Counted from the first letter of the stretch, positions 33,284-42,072 are shown. The stretch is DNA of 64,000 nucleotides from an uncultured Stenotrophomonas sp. (GCA_913775725.1 CAJYNG010000023.1:62001-126000); one strand, 5' to 3'. Notes: generated by a model not told the origin, from the sequence alone. Numbers and translations: made by a program.

Positions 33284-33388
33284 GCCCGCATTGTGGCACG
33301 CCGTTGCCGGCCGACAGTTCGATGCAGGCCGAAGCGTCGGCACCCGTTGCTACGGCACAGTGGCCACCCCGATAGCGCAAGGCCCGCC

Positions 33389-34030
33389 GTGAAAACCGCT
33401 CCGATCCCCCGCCGCCGCATCACCCCTTCGGTCCTGTACCCGGGCACACCGGTGCTGCTGATGACCACGCTGAACGACGATGGCAGCAGCAACATCAGTC
33501 CCTTGTCTTCGTTCTGGGCCCTGGGCAACCGGGTGGTGCTGGGCCTCGGCGTGCAGGGCCAGGGCTATCGCAACCTGCAGTTGCGCAACGAGTGCGTGCT
33601 GAACTTCCCATCCTCCGCGCAGGCCGCACAGGTCGAGGCCATCGCGCGGGCGACAGGCTGCGACCCGGTGCCCGCTGCCAAACAGGCGATGGGCTACGTG
33701 CACGTCCGCGACAAGTTCGCGCTGGGGGGATTCAGCGCGGTCGCCTCGACCCACGTCGCGCCAGAGGCGATTGCCGAGTGCCCGCTGCAGGTGGAAGCCA
33801 GCGTGATGGCGATGCACCCGCCCAGCGAGGATGACGGCCAGGGCTTCGTGATCGTTGAAGGGTGGATCCGTTGCGTGCATGCGCACGAAGCGATCACCGT
33901 GGCTGGTACCCAGCACATCGACGTTGCGCACTGGAAACCGCTGATCTACCTGTTCCGCCACTACCTGGGCGTAAGCGAACCGGTCGGGCGCAACTTCCGC
34001 GCGGACACCCCTATGGGCGCTTCTGCCTAG
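33389..34030 (+). CDS. Flavin reductase-like FMN-binding protein
   Basis: 213-residue split-barrel protein of the flavin reductase-like family. Recognised by YPGTPVLLMTTLNDDGSSNI, the FMN segment SPLSSFWALGNRVVLGLG, GYRNLQLRNECVLNFPSSAQ and the C-terminal PLIYLFRHYLGV. It probably supplies reduced flavin or carries FMN in a small redox reaction. GTG at 33389 with AAGG at good spacing is used; the frame is open a long way upstream within the divergent regulator. Regulation by the divergent ArsR-type protein is likely from arrangement alone. Confidence 0.86.
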   Translation: MKTAPIPRRRITPSVLYPGTPVLLMTTLNDDGSSNISPLSSFWALGNRVVLGLGVQGQGYRNLQLRNECVLNFPSSAQAAQVEAIARATGCDPVPAAKQAMGYVHVRDKFALGGFSAVASTHVAPEAIAECPLQVEASVMAMHPPSEDDGQGFVIVEGWIRCVHAHEAITVAGTQHIDVAHWKPLIYLFRHYLGVSEPVGRNFRADTPMGASA

Positions 34031-34034
34031 CGAT

Positions 34035-34544
34035 CTAGACCGTTTCGCCCTGCAGATCGAGCACGGCCGTGGTCCAGCGGCGCTCTCCCAGCGCGGCCAC
34101 CATGCCGCCTCGATAGACGAAACGGCGCGCGTGACCGTCTTCGATGAAGCAGGTCTCGTTCTGCATCGGCGCATATCCGGCCGAGGCGTAGTGCCGATGA
34201 TCCAGGGCGAACAACACGGCGAAATCGATCCCGCGCTGGCGCAGCTCGGCGTGCGCAGCTTCGATCAGGCGTGACGCGACGCCCCTCCTGCGAACGTCAG
34301 CACGCACCACCACGCCGCCGATCAAGCCAATGCGTTCCGGTTCGCCGTCCAGCGACACGTTGCGTTCGTACAGTGCAAGGTGAGCGACCAAGTGATCGCC
34401 TTCCATCGCCAGGACCAGAGCGACCGGCCCCGGGAAGGCGTAACCGTCGCCCTGCATCTCCGGGAAGGCCTGGCGGAGCAGGTCCACCGCCTGCTGACGG
34501 TGCTCCGGCGCCACCCGCTCCCTGCTGGATACCTGAACGTGCAT
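34035..34544 (-). CDS. GNAT acetyltransferase
   Basis: 169-residue acetyltransferase, substrate unknown. The acetyl-CoA segment GLIGGVVVRADVRRRGVASR is clear (R-R-x-G-x-A form); the start is MHVQVSSRERVAPEHRQQAV and the end has FALDHRHYASAGYAPMQNET, which resembles the nodulation-protein-type or aminoglycoside-like GNAT subgroup. ATG at 34544 (AGG upstream) rather than 34595. Convergent with the flavin reductase gene (4 bases between stops) and 78 bases downstream of another GNAT gene on the same strand; the two are not close paralogues. Confidence 0.84.
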   Translation of the reverse strand: MHVQVSSRERVAPEHRQQAVDLLRQAFPEMQGDGYAFPGPVALVLAMEGDHLVAHLALYERNVSLDGEPERIGLIGGVVVRADVRRRGVASRLIEAAHAELRQRGIDFAVLFALDHRHYASAGYAPMQNETCFIEDGHARRFVYRGGMVAALGERRWTTAVLDLQGETV

Positions 34545-34622
34545 TGCCCTGTCTTCCTGGAACACGTGTCCAGCCTGATCGTGCCACGGAAACATGACCG
34601 TGCCCGCGGCAACATTTCACTG

Positions 34623-35120
34623 TCAGTGCAGCGAGATCCAGTACGAGACGATATCCGCGTAGCTGCCCGCGCGTTTGACTGCCCGCGGCTCTGTGCCAAT
34701 TACGCTGAAGCCCTGCGATTCATACAGCGCGCGCGCGGCAGTGTTGTCCGCCAGCACCGTGAGGGTGAGCAATTCAATGCCTTCCGCGCGCGCAGCCGCG
34801 AACGCGGCAAGAAGAAGCTGACGGGCGATGCCTTGGCCACGATGGCCAGCACCCACGTGGACACTGTGCACTTCTGCCGTATGCCGTCGCGCCATCCGCA
34901 CCGGGCGTACGTAACGCAGGAAGCCCACCAGCATGCCGTCAACGAACGTGCCGAAGTAGCGCGTACCAGGATCAGCAAGCTGGGCGCGCATCACCTCCGC
35001 CGAGTCATTCTGCGCCTCGGCCAGCGTGGACAGGAACGCAGCGGGAGACTCGCGAAGCGCCTGCAACCGCGCTTGCCAGAGAATATCGGCGTCGTCAGCG
35101 CTGAGTTGCCGGATAAGCAT
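34623..35120 (-). CDS. GNAT acetyltransferase
   Basis: 165-residue acetyltransferase. Start MLIRQLSADDADILWQARLQ is typical of the small-molecule or protein GNATs; VHSVHVGAGHRGQGIARQLL holds the acetyl-CoA loop and LTVLADNTAARALYESQGFS gives the conserved C-terminal Asn/Tyr strand-helix. Substrate unknown. ATG at 35120 is the first codon of the family motif; frame runs on upstream without sense. No firm ribosome site. Probably cotranscribed with the GNAT at 34035 or independent. Confidence 0.85.
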   Translation of the reverse strand: MLIRQLSADDADILWQARLQALRESPAAFLSTLAEAQNDSAEVMRAQLADPGTRYFGTFVDGMLVGFLRYVRPVRMARRHTAEVHSVHVGAGHRGQGIARQLLLAAFAAARAEGIELLTLTVLADNTAARALYESQGFSVIGTEPRAVKRAGSYADIVSYWISLH

Positions 35121-35227
35121 GCGACACACCTGTGAGGTTGCTGATGCACAGGTGCCCAGCCTAGCGCGGGTTCGCCTGTTGCGGTGTGCATGCAAGAATG
35201 AAGACAACCCCTTCTTCATTCTCCGCC

Positions 35228-35632
35228 ATGACTGAACTGCAGATTCCCCGCGTTGGATGCGGCGCCGTCGTCCGTGATGCCGACGGCCGCATTCTGCTGA
35301 TCCAGCGCGGACGTGATCCGGAGCGCGGGCACTGGGGCCTGCCCGGCGGCAAAGTCGACTGGATGGAAACGGTGGAGGCTGCCGTCGTCCGCGAAATCCG
35401 CGAGGAGACGACATTGGAAGTGACGCTGCTGCGCCTGCTGTGCGTGGCCGATCATTTTGAGCCGGCGCTTGCGCAGCACTGGGTCGCGCCGATCTTCGAG
35501 GCTCGGGCACCTGCGGGCGCCGAGGCCTCCCTCCAGGAGCCGGGGGTGCAGACCGGGCTGGGCTGGTTCGCGCTGGATGCCCTGCCCCAGCCGCTCACGC
35601 AGGCCACGGTGCAGGCGTTGGCCCGGCTGTAG
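35228..35632 (+). CDS. NUDIX hydrolase
   Basis: 134-residue pyrophosphohydrolase. Nudix box GGKVDWMETVEAAVVREI followed by REETTLEV: G-x5-E-x7-REUxEE is intact, but the usual Gly near the end is replaced by Thr. N-terminal IPRVGCGAVVRDADGRILL is the standard first strand. Substrates are unknown; small family members hydrolyse damaged nucleotides or sugar-nucleotides. ATG at 35228 is chosen over an upstream in-frame ATG at 35186 that has no conserved residues. Ends before the bidirectional terminator shared with tRNA-Cys. Confidence 0.9.
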   Translation: MTELQIPRVGCGAVVRDADGRILLIQRGRDPERGHWGLPGGKVDWMETVEAAVVREIREETTLEVTLLRLLCVADHFEPALAQHWVAPIFEARAPAGAEASLQEPGVQTGLGWFALDALPQPLTQATVQALARL

Positions 35633-35665
35633 CGGATATCGATCCGGTACTGGCAGCGGACAAAC

Positions 35666-35695
35666 AAAAAAGCCCTGACCGAGATCAGGGCTTTT
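35666..35695. terminator. Bidirectional terminator, NUDIX gene and tRNA-Cys/Gly cluster
   Basis: AAAAAGCCCTGA / TCAGGGCTTTT stem with short loop, A run on one side and T run on the other. It serves the plus-strand NUDIX gene and the minus-strand tRNA cluster. Confidence 0.9.
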
Positions 35696-35699
35696 CAAT

Positions 35700-35773
35700 T
35701 GGAGGCCTCAAGCGGAATCGAACCGCTGTAAACGGATTTGCAATCCGGTGCATAGCCACTCTGCCATGAGGCC
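35700..35773 (-). tRNA. tRNA-Cys(GCA)
   Basis: 74 nt with CCA encoded. Acceptor GGCCTCA / TGAGGCC, anticodon GCA at 35741-35739, T-loop GGTTCGAATCC. Last gene of the Gly-Gly-Cys cluster before the terminator at 35666-35695. Confidence 0.97.
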
Positions 35774-35811
35774 AACGTACTGCGCGCCAGGAACGCAGCC
35801 CTGACAAGACA

Positions 35812-35831
35812 AAACCCCAAGATGGGGCCTG
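35812..35831 (-). terminator. Weak hairpin after tRNA-Gly copy 1
   Basis: Minus strand CCCC-ATCTT-GGGG followed by TTTT. Short stem; readthrough into tRNA-Cys is likely. Confidence 0.45.
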
Positions 35832-35839
35832 TCGGAACA

Positions 35840-35915
<76 letters not shown>

Positions 35916-36025
35916 GTAAGCCGACATGGTACCGGAAATCCGGAGCACACACCAGCGATTTCACCTTTCTGACTGCGCATAGAGCCTTGTGGCCCAACGT
36001 GCCCCGCCTTGCCGCGGCGGGAGAA

Positions 36026-36052
36026 AAACAAGGCCCCTGACGGGGCCCTGTA
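36026..36052 (-). terminator. Terminator after tRNA-Gly copy 2
   Basis: Minus strand AGGGCCCC-GTCA-GGGGCCTT followed by GTTTTT. Confidence 0.8.
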
Positions 36053-36057
36053 GAATC

Positions 36058-36133
<76 letters not shown>

Positions 36134-36165
36134 AGATTCCGTTCGACCTGCGTCGAAGGAGCGCT

Positions 36166-36194
36166 ATTGTGTCCAAATTCCTTCACGCCGTCAA
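36166..36194 (-). promoter_or_regulatory. Promoter of tRNA-Gly copy 2
   Basis: TTGACG, 17-base spacer, CACAAT on the minus strand. The 40 bases between here and the tRNA are identical to those before copy 3. Confidence 0.85.
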
Positions 36195-36263
36195 CAGCCT
36201 TCACATCATGCGGTCACGAGCGTCCGCACTGGGGTACGCTGCCCCGCCCAGCCCCGTGCGCCC

Positions 36264-36665
36264 ATGTTCCTTCGCGGCAAGCCCCTGTTGATCGCCCTGC
36301 TGCTGCATTTGCTGGTGGCCCTGCTGTACTGGGCACTGATGCAGATGGGAATGGACTGGTATCGCGACCATTTCGGCTTTGCTTCACATCGTGACATCGG
36401 CCTGGGCATCGCCCAGTTTTATCTGTTCTGGATGTTCATTGGCGCCCAGCCACTGATCGCCGTGCTGCGGCCGCTCTTCGCCAAGCTGCTGGTGCTGGCG
36501 ATTCCCTTGGCGTTCGCGAACTGGACGCTGATGCACAACCACCCGCTGCGCCTGCTTTACTTCACCGTCGGGCCCGGCCTGCTGGCACTGGCCGCGATCG
36601 CCATTTCGGCGCGGCATGCATCACGCAACCGCCTGCCCGCCACCACGGACACCGCCGATGCCTAG
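36264..36665 (+). CDS. Small multi-pass membrane protein
   Basis: 133 residues, unrecognised. Hydrophobic segments at about 7-27 (PLLIALLLHLLVALLYWALM), 49-65, 68-87 and 94-115, so four helices are likely. Start MFLRGKPLLI; the ATG lies after a short AT-poor leader. Its last eight bases overlap the start of the next gene, which also encodes a small four-helix protein, so the two are translated together and may form a complex. No ligand or transport motif is visible. Confidence 0.75.
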   Translation: MFLRGKPLLIALLLHLLVALLYWALMQMGMDWYRDHFGFASHRDIGLGIAQFYLFWMFIGAQPLIAVLRPLFAKLLVLAIPLAFANWTLMHNHPLRLLYFTVGPGLLALAAIAISARHASRNRLPATTDTADA

Positions 36666-37107
36666 ACGCTACGTCCGCCTGTTCTGGCTGCTGGTCGCGC
36701 TGACCTGGCTTGCGCTGATCGCTGCGCTGGTCAATGCCGGCTTCACCCCGGACTACTGGCTGCTGCATCACCTGGAAGGCGCAGAGCTGGCCTACCCGAC
36801 CAGCACCGTCATCGTATTCGCGCTGCTGGGCACCGTCGAACTGGTGGTAGCCGCCTTGATCGTGCGTCCGTGGCGACTGAAAGGACTGTGGCTGCGCCTG
36901 CTGATCGCCTTCGCCCTGCTGCTGGCGTGGTCGGTGCCGTGGATGCTGTCGGCCATGCATCAGCCGCCGGTGCACGGCATGCACCTGCTGTGGTTGCTGC
37001 TGCTGGACGTGGGACTGCTGTTGGCGCTGTGCGTGGTATCGGCGGTGAGCGCATGGCGGGCACTCAGGCACCGAGGGCGTGCGGCGGCGGCCCCACTGCA
37101 ACGCTAG
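36658..37107 (+). CDS. Small multi-pass membrane protein
   Basis: 149 residues, unrecognised. Four hydrophobic segments: YVRLFWLLVALTWLALIAAL (about 4-24), a second at about 52-70 (TSTVIVFALLGTVELVVAAL), a third at about 83-100 and a fourth at about 113-138. C-terminus basic. It overlaps the preceding gene by eight bases. Convergent with the exporter operon: its stop lies two bases before the adaptor gene stop. Function unknown; both genes lie between tRNA-Gly copies 2 and 3. Confidence 0.75.
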   Translation: MPRRYVRLFWLLVALTWLALIAALVNAGFTPDYWLLHHLEGAELAYPTSTVIVFALLGTVELVVAALIVRPWRLKGLWLRLLIAFALLLAWSVPWMLSAMHQPPVHGMHLLWLLLLDVGLLLALCVVSAVSAWRALRHRGRAAAAPLQR

Positions 37108-37109
37108 CC

Positions 37110-38024
37110 CTACTTCCGGAACTCCACCCGCACATGCTGGCCGAAGCGCGCCTTGGCCTCGCCATCGAACTCCAGCACGCACTCCACCACCTTGGCCACG
37201 CCACGCCCTGCGTCTTCAGGCAGGCGTGCCTGCGCGAACACCGGGCTGATGCGCACCACGTGTGCAGCTGGCAGCGTGCCGGTGTTTTCGGCGCCATCGC
37301 TGTCCGGCACGACAGTGGCCTTCATGCCCACCTGCACGGCATCGGCGTAGGCGGCGCTGAGTTCGGCACGCACCTGCAACGGGCGCGCCGGCAGCAGCGA
37401 GATCGCAGGCTTGCCCGCCTGAACGAAGGCGCCAAGGCCCGGCACCTGGCCGACCACCGTGCCGGCTTCCGGTGCACTCAACGACATCTGCTGCAGTTTC
37501 AGCCTGGCATGTTCCAGCTTGTGCTGGGCCATGTCGACCTGCGCACCGGCCACGTCGACATCGGCGCGCACACCCGCCAGCTGCTGCTTGGCCGCATCGG
37601 CCTGCTGGTTGGACGACACGCCTTCGCTGGCGCCGGTGGACAGGCGGGTGGCATTGCGCTCCAGTTCGCGAAGCTGCGCCTGGCTGCCCTTCAGGCGGTC
37701 ATTGGCCAGGGCCAGGTCGGCGGTGGCCATCGCCACCTCCTGCTGCAGCAGGGCGCCATCCAGCGACAGCAGCAGCTGCCCCTTCTTCACCGCGGCACCC
37801 TCCTTCACCGGCGCGGCGGTGATCGAGCCATCCACCGGCGGTGCCAACGCGATCAGGCCACCCTCGACGTCGATGATGCCTCGCGCCACCGCGACCTTGC
37901 CGGCGGTGGCGGTGCTGGCTTTACCTGCTGGTGCTTGGGCAGGCGCGTCCTTGGAGCAGGCGCCGAGCAGCAATGCCGCGGACAGGGCCAGGCTGAGGGG
38001 AAGCAGGTGCGACGTCTTGGTCAT
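37110..38024 (-). CDS. Periplasmic adaptor (HlyD/RND-type MFP) lipoprotein of an ABC exporter
   Basis: 304-residue membrane fusion protein joining the ABC exporter to the outer-membrane channel. Lipoprotein signal with LLLGACS, lipidated Cys23. Then the barrel-sandwich half-motifs IDVEGGLIALAPPVDGSITA, AAVKKGQLLLSLDG and MSLSAPEAGTVVGQVPGLGA around a helical hairpin of about 60 residues (residues 95-160). Last gene of the operon: its start overlaps the end of the ATPase gene by ATGA. The composition suits a MacA/DevB-like adaptor rather than an RND one, given the ABC partners. Confidence 0.9.
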   Translation of the reverse strand: MTKTSHLLPLSLALSAALLLGACSKDAPAQAPAGKASTATAGKVAVARGIIDVEGGLIALAPPVDGSITAAPVKEGAAVKKGQLLLSLDGALLQQEVAMATADLALANDRLKGSQAQLRELERNATRLSTGASEGVSSNQQADAAKQQLAGVRADVDVAGAQVDMAQHKLEHARLKLQQMSLSAPEAGTVVGQVPGLGAFVQAGKPAISLLPARPLQVRAELSAAYADAVQVGMKATVVPDSDGAENTGTLPAAHVVRISPVFAQARLPEDAGRGVAKVVECVLEFDGEAKARFGQHVRVEFRK

Positions 38025-38749
38025 GGGGCGGACTCTACAGTTTCGTTCTGGCGGCGGTCGTCACGGACCATGCCGTCTTCCATGGCGATCACCCGATCGG
38101 CATGCCGGATCAGGCGCGGATCGTGGCTCACGCACAGCACGGTGGCGCCATGCGCACGTGCGTAGCGATGCAGGATGTCGATCACGCGCTGGCCGTTCTC
38201 GGCGTCCAGCGCGCTGGTGGGTTCGTCAGCGAAGATCAGCGTCGGCGACTTGGCGAAGGCGCGGGCCACGGCCACGCGCTGTTTCTCGCCGCCGGACAGC
38301 TGCGCCGGACGCATGTGGCTGCGATGGGTCAGGCCGACCTCTTCCAATGCCTTGCGGGCCAGCGGTTCGCTTTCGCGATTGCTCATGCCACGGTAGCCCA
38401 GCGGCAGCTGCACCTGCTCCAGTGCGGTCAGCGCCGGGAACAGGTTGAAGCCCTGGAACACGAAGCCGACATGGTGCAGGCGGAAGCGCTCCACCTCGCT
38501 GCGGGTCATGTGTCCCACGTCCTGGCCAAGTGCGTGCACGCGACCGCCATCGGGCGCGGACAGGCCAGACAGCAGTGACAACAACGTACTCTTGCCGCAA
38601 CCCGACGGGCCCGACACCAGGGTCAGCTCGCCAGGATAGATGTCCAGTGACAGGCCGCGCAGCACCGGCACCTGCACATCGCCGGACATGAAGCCCTTTT
38701 CCAATGCGTCGGCCTGCAGGGTCGGGGCGACGGCGTGTGTAGAAGTCAT
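38021..38749 (-). CDS. ABC transporter ATP-binding protein of the exporter (LolD/MacB/DevA type)
   Basis: 242 residues. Walker A GPSGCGKSTLLSLLSG, Q-loop FVFQGFNLFPALT, signature LSGGEKQRVAVARAF, Walker B LIFADEPTSALD and the H-loop CVSHDPRLIRHAD. The FQxFNLxP sequence is typical of the LolD/MacB/DevA subfamily that drives efflux or lipoprotein extraction. ATG at 38749 with GAGGAAC upstream; an in-frame start at 38797 is not needed. Third gene of the operon, between permease and adaptor. Confidence 0.93.
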   Translation of the reverse strand: MTSTHAVAPTLQADALEKGFMSGDVQVPVLRGLSLDIYPGELTLVSGPSGCGKSTLLSLLSGLSAPDGGRVHALGQDVGHMTRSEVERFRLHHVGFVFQGFNLFPALTALEQVQLPLGYRGMSNRESEPLARKALEEVGLTHRSHMRPAQLSGGEKQRVAVARAFAKSPTLIFADEPTSALDAENGQRVIDILHRYARAHGATVLCVSHDPRLIRHADRVIAMEDGMVRDDRRQNETVESAP

Positions 38750-38759
38750 CGGCCGTTCC

Positions 38760-39899
38760 TCAACGCAGCAGCAACGATGGATCGGAGCGGACGACACTGC
38801 GTACCGCCATGATGCTGGAGAGCATGGCCATCACCGCAACCAGCGCTACGCAGCCGATGATCACCATCGGCGTCAGCTGCACCGGTACACGTTGGGTCTG
38901 TGCGATCAACAGAACGACGGTGCTGAACGCCGCCGCCAACAACATGCCGACACCGCCGATCAGCAATGCCTGCTCGAACACCACCCGTGCCAGCGCATAG
39001 CGGCCGGCACCGAGTGCATTGAGCGTGGCGTACTCGCGCACCGAACCGGCCACCACAGAGGCGAACGACTGGTTGGTGATCACCGCACCGACGAAGCAGA
39101 CGATGACCGCCATGAACAACACCGCGATGCCGGCACCGGTATCGAACAGCCAGTACTGCTGCGAGCGGCTGGCGAATTCCGGCGCGGTCCAGAAATCGAC
39201 CGGTGTGGCCTGACCCATTGACGCCGCCAGGCGATCACGCACGCGATCGGCCAGCTCCGGCGAGCGCAGGCCGGCCACGAAATAGGTACTGCCCTCATGC
39301 GGGTCGGTACCGGCGATGGCACGCGCGGTATCCAGCGAGGCCAGTACGTTGACACCACCAAGGCCACGCAGGCCCGGTTGTGCAGCGACCACGCGCACCG
39401 CCTTGCCATTGATCCAGGCACGGTTGTTCTGCAGGTCCACGCCCAGCGTATCCAGATCGGCGCTGTCGACGATCACTGCACCCGGCTCACGCAGCTGTGC
39501 GCGCAGGTCGACGGGCAGGATGCGCGCGAACATCATCGTGTCGTCGCGGGTGGAGATGCCGGACAGATACACCGACACGTTGCCGGTACCCTGCGCGCTT
39601 GAGCGCCATTCGCCATCAACCCACTCGTAGGGTTCGACGCGGGTGACATCCGGGTCCATGCGCAGGTGGCTTTCCACATCGGCACTGATCGCATGCCCGT
39701 AGTTGACGCTCTGGGTGCCGGGGAAACCGGCCCAGATATCGGCCGAGGACGCCTTCACGTAGATCGCTGCGGTGCCGAAGATGCCCAGCACCAGTGCGGC
39801 CTGCACGATCAGCAGCACGCCGGCGAAACACATCGCCAGCACTACCGGCAGGAACCGGCGCCATTCATAGGCCAGGGTCTTGCGGGCCAGCGCGATCAT
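38760..39899 (-). CDS. ABC transporter permease (FtsX/DevC type)
   Basis: 379-residue FtsX-domain permease with four transmembrane segments: one after the short head (FLPVVLAMCFAGVLLIVQAALVLGIF, about 16-42), then a large periplasmic domain (about 50-255), and three at the C-terminus (AGIAVLFMAVIVCFVGAVI, YALARVVFEQALLIGGVGMLLAAA, MVIIGCVALVAVMAMLSSI). It lacks the duplicated ATPase of MacB, so it is the DevC-like form with a separate ATPase. Start overlaps the outer-membrane gene by ATGA. Confidence 0.92.
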   Translation of the reverse strand: MIALARKTLAYEWRRFLPVVLAMCFAGVLLIVQAALVLGIFGTAAIYVKASSADIWAGFPGTQSVNYGHAISADVESHLRMDPDVTRVEPYEWVDGEWRSSAQGTGNVSVYLSGISTRDDTMMFARILPVDLRAQLREPGAVIVDSADLDTLGVDLQNNRAWINGKAVRVVAAQPGLRGLGGVNVLASLDTARAIAGTDPHEGSTYFVAGLRSPELADRVRDRLAASMGQATPVDFWTAPEFASRSQQYWLFDTGAGIAVLFMAVIVCFVGAVITNQSFASVVAGSVREYATLNALGAGRYALARVVFEQALLIGGVGMLLAAAFSTVVLLIAQTQRVPVQLTPMVIIGCVALVAVMAMLSSIMAVRSVVRSDPSLLLR

Positions 39900-41359
39900 T
39901 GCTGTTCGCCCTCACCCTCGGCCGGCAGCGGTGCGCCGCCAAGGGCGCGGTACAACGAGGCGAACGCCAGCACGCGCGCACCCTGCGCACCGATCAGGTC
40001 GCCCTGCGAGGCGAGCGCGGCACGCTGCGTGTCCAGCCCATCGAACTCGCTGGACAAACCCAGCTGCACCTGCCGCGCCTGCCGCTTGACCTGCTGGCCG
40101 GCGGCATCATTGGCCGCACGCAGCGACTGGATGCTGCTGTCCTGCCGCGCAAGGCTGCCCAGCGCGCCTTCCACTTCACTCACGCCCTCCAGCACCGCCT
40201 TGCGGTAGCCGAGCAGCGCGGCATCCAGCTGCTTCTCATCGGCATGGAAGCGCGCACGGCGCTGGCCCCAATCCCACAGCGGGATGTCGATGTACGGGCC
40301 GATCGACGGACTGGAATCGGAATTGGAGCGCGCGTTCTGGGTGAGGTTGTAGGCATACAGGATGGAGCCGCCGAGGCTGACCCGCGGATACATCGCTGCA
40401 CGCGCCGAACCCTTGCTGGCCGTAGCCTGCATCACCTCCGATTCGGCCAGCTGGATCTGCGGACGGTGGCGCAGCAGATCGGCAGGCACCTGCTGCAGCG
40501 AGAACGTGCCCAGCTTCGGCGGCGTGCGATAGGCGCGCCAGGCCGGATCCGGGCCATCACGCCCCAGCAGCAATGCCAGCGCGCGGGCCGCGTTGTCCGC
40601 ATTTTCGCGGGCCTGCGCTGTGGCGGCGCGGGTGGCGGCCTGGCGTGCACGCAGGCGATCCAGCTCGCCCGGCTCATCCAGGCGCAGGCGCTGGCGGACC
40701 AGGGCCAGTTGTTCACCGCGGTCATCCACGGTCTGCTGCCGGGCCAGCAGGTCCTGCTGGGCCTGTGCCACGGTCAGGTCCAGATAGCTGCGCACCACGT
40801 CGGCAATCACCGCCACCTGCGCGGCATTGCGCAGCGCCTCGGCATTGCCGGCCGAGGCCTGCGCGCTCAGCTGTGCGCTCTCGGCGGCGCCGAACAGGCC
40901 CAGGTCCCAGATCGCTTCGATGCCGGCATGGAAGTAGGTATCGACTGCGGCGGCGTCCTGCACCTGCTTGGCGCTGGCCGAGATTTCCGGCAGGAAACGC
41001 GAGTCGGACGTACCAGCGACAATCCGAACAGCCTGCAGGCGAAGGGTCGCCTGCTGCAGGTCGAGGTTGCCGGCGATGGCCTGATCGACCAGGCCATCCA
41101 GCGCCGGGTCGGCCAGCACCTTCCACCACTGCCTGGCGTCCACCGCCACACCCTGCCCCTGCGGCACCTGGGTCCAGGTGCTGGGCGTGCGGTCAGGCAG
41201 GTCTGGCACCGGCACCGACATGCAACCGGCCAGGGCCAGGCTTGCCAACAACGCACCGGGGCGCAGCACTGCCTGCAGGGAGAGTCCGCGCCCTGTCCTG
41301 GGCACTGCCACTGAAGTGATACGCCTGACCACCAGCCCGCCAACGTGTAGAAGGAGCAT
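39896..41359 (-). CDS. TolC-type outer membrane efflux lipoprotein (NodT family)
   Basis: 487 residues. Two OEP repeats with coiled helices: WWKVLADPALDGLVDQAIAGN begins the fold, then long helices with Ala/Gln-rich heptads, and second repeat from DLLRHRPQIQLAESEVMQA. A lipobox LASLALAGC puts the lipidated cysteine at 46 if translation starts at ATG 41359; the long head suggests that a GTG some ten codons later may be the real start. First gene of the operon, followed by permease, ATPase and adaptor, so the complete tripartite exporter is encoded in one transcript. Confidence 0.9.
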   Translation of the reverse strand: MLLLHVGGLVVRRITSVAVPRTGRGLSLQAVLRPGALLASLALAGCMSVPVPDLPDRTPSTWTQVPQGQGVAVDARQWWKVLADPALDGLVDQAIAGNLDLQQATLRLQAVRIVAGTSDSRFLPEISASAKQVQDAAAVDTYFHAGIEAIWDLGLFGAAESAQLSAQASAGNAEALRNAAQVAVIADVVRSYLDLTVAQAQQDLLARQQTVDDRGEQLALVRQRLRLDEPGELDRLRARQAATRAATAQARENADNAARALALLLGRDGPDPAWRAYRTPPKLGTFSLQQVPADLLRHRPQIQLAESEVMQATASKGSARAAMYPRVSLGGSILYAYNLTQNARSNSDSSPSIGPYIDIPLWDWGQRRARFHADEKQLDAALLGYRKAVLEGVSEVEGALGSLARQDSSIQSLRAANDAAGQQVKRQARQVQLGLSSEFDGLDTQRAALASQGDLIGAQGARVLAFASLYRALGGAPLPAEGEGEQQ

Positions 41360-41468
41360 GAAGGCTACCGTGCGATTGTGGAGCGAACATGGAGAAATCG
41401 TCCGAAAAAGGTCACAGCACGCGTGCGGTTCAGGCAACGCCGACCCAGTCTTTCATTACGCTTTCAAT

Positions 41469-41488
41469 GTGTTCCCGGCACGGAACAC
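41469..41488. promoter_or_regulatory. Inverted repeat upstream of the exporter operon
   Basis: GTGTTCC-CGGCAC-GGAACAC, perfect 7-bp arms, in the intergenic region divergent to the exporter operon (110 bases before its start) and 62 bases before the gene at 41550. Looks like a repressor site; the ligand is unknown. Confidence 0.55.
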
Positions 41489-41549
41489 TGGACGACTTTC
41501 ACGGCGTATTGCACATTGCGGCACTGCCTTGCTTCGATGCTGCCCGACC

Positions 41550-41897
41550 GTGAAACACCCCCGCCACTGGCTGCTGATTGGCTCGATCACGACAGCGACT
41601 GTCGGTGTGATCGTGCTCGTCCTGACCACCCCACTGGTCTCGAACGCCCTGCAGTTACAGATGGAGCGCAGCAACTTCATCCCCGGTGAATCTTCGATCC
41701 TCACCTTCGAGCCGTATGCCATCAACCAGGGCTCGTCGAACTACTGGTTGTACGGAAAGGACCGGACCTACTACTACCACTTCGCCTACGACGATGACGT
41801 TCCCTACGTCTACATCCCGCAGGACAACCGCTGCCCTGGTTTCGACCGGCAGGATGCCCGGACCTGGTGCAGCGCCCTGCCCGGCAAGCCACGCTAG
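41550..41897 (+). CDS. Membrane-anchored small hypothetical protein
   Basis: 115 residues, unrecognised. GTG start; the head KHPRHW precedes one hydrophobic segment (LLIGSITTATVGVIVLVLTT, about 7-26), and the rest should lie in the periplasm, with EPYAINQGSSNYWLYG and a Tyr-rich YYYHFAYDDDVPYVYIPQ stretch, and two Cys in the last 25 residues. No ribosome site; the frame is open upstream, so the start is uncertain. Divergent from the exporter operon with an inverted repeat between them. Its 3' end faces the terminator of tRNA-Gly copy 3. Confidence 0.6.
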   Translation: MKHPRHWLLIGSITTATVGVIVLVLTTPLVSNALQLQMERSNFIPGESSILTFEPYAINQGSSNYWLYGKDRTYYYHFAYDDDVPYVYIPQDNRCPGFDRQDARTWCSALPGKPR

Positions 41898-41925
41898 CGC
41901 GGCAGTGGTGCAACCGGTGTGACAA

Positions 41926-41955
41926 ACGAAAAACGCCCCCTTGCGGGAGCGTTCT
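41926..41955 (-). terminator. Terminator after tRNA-Gly copy 3
   Basis: Minus-strand AACGCTCCCGC hairpin with AAGGGGGCGTT, then TTTCG. The sequence is shared with the terminator of copy 4 with one or two base changes. Confidence 0.8.
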
Positions 41956-41964
41956 TCTTGAATC

Positions 41965-42040
<76 letters not shown>

Positions 42041-42072
42041 AGATTCCGTTCGACCTGCGTCGAAGGAGCGCT

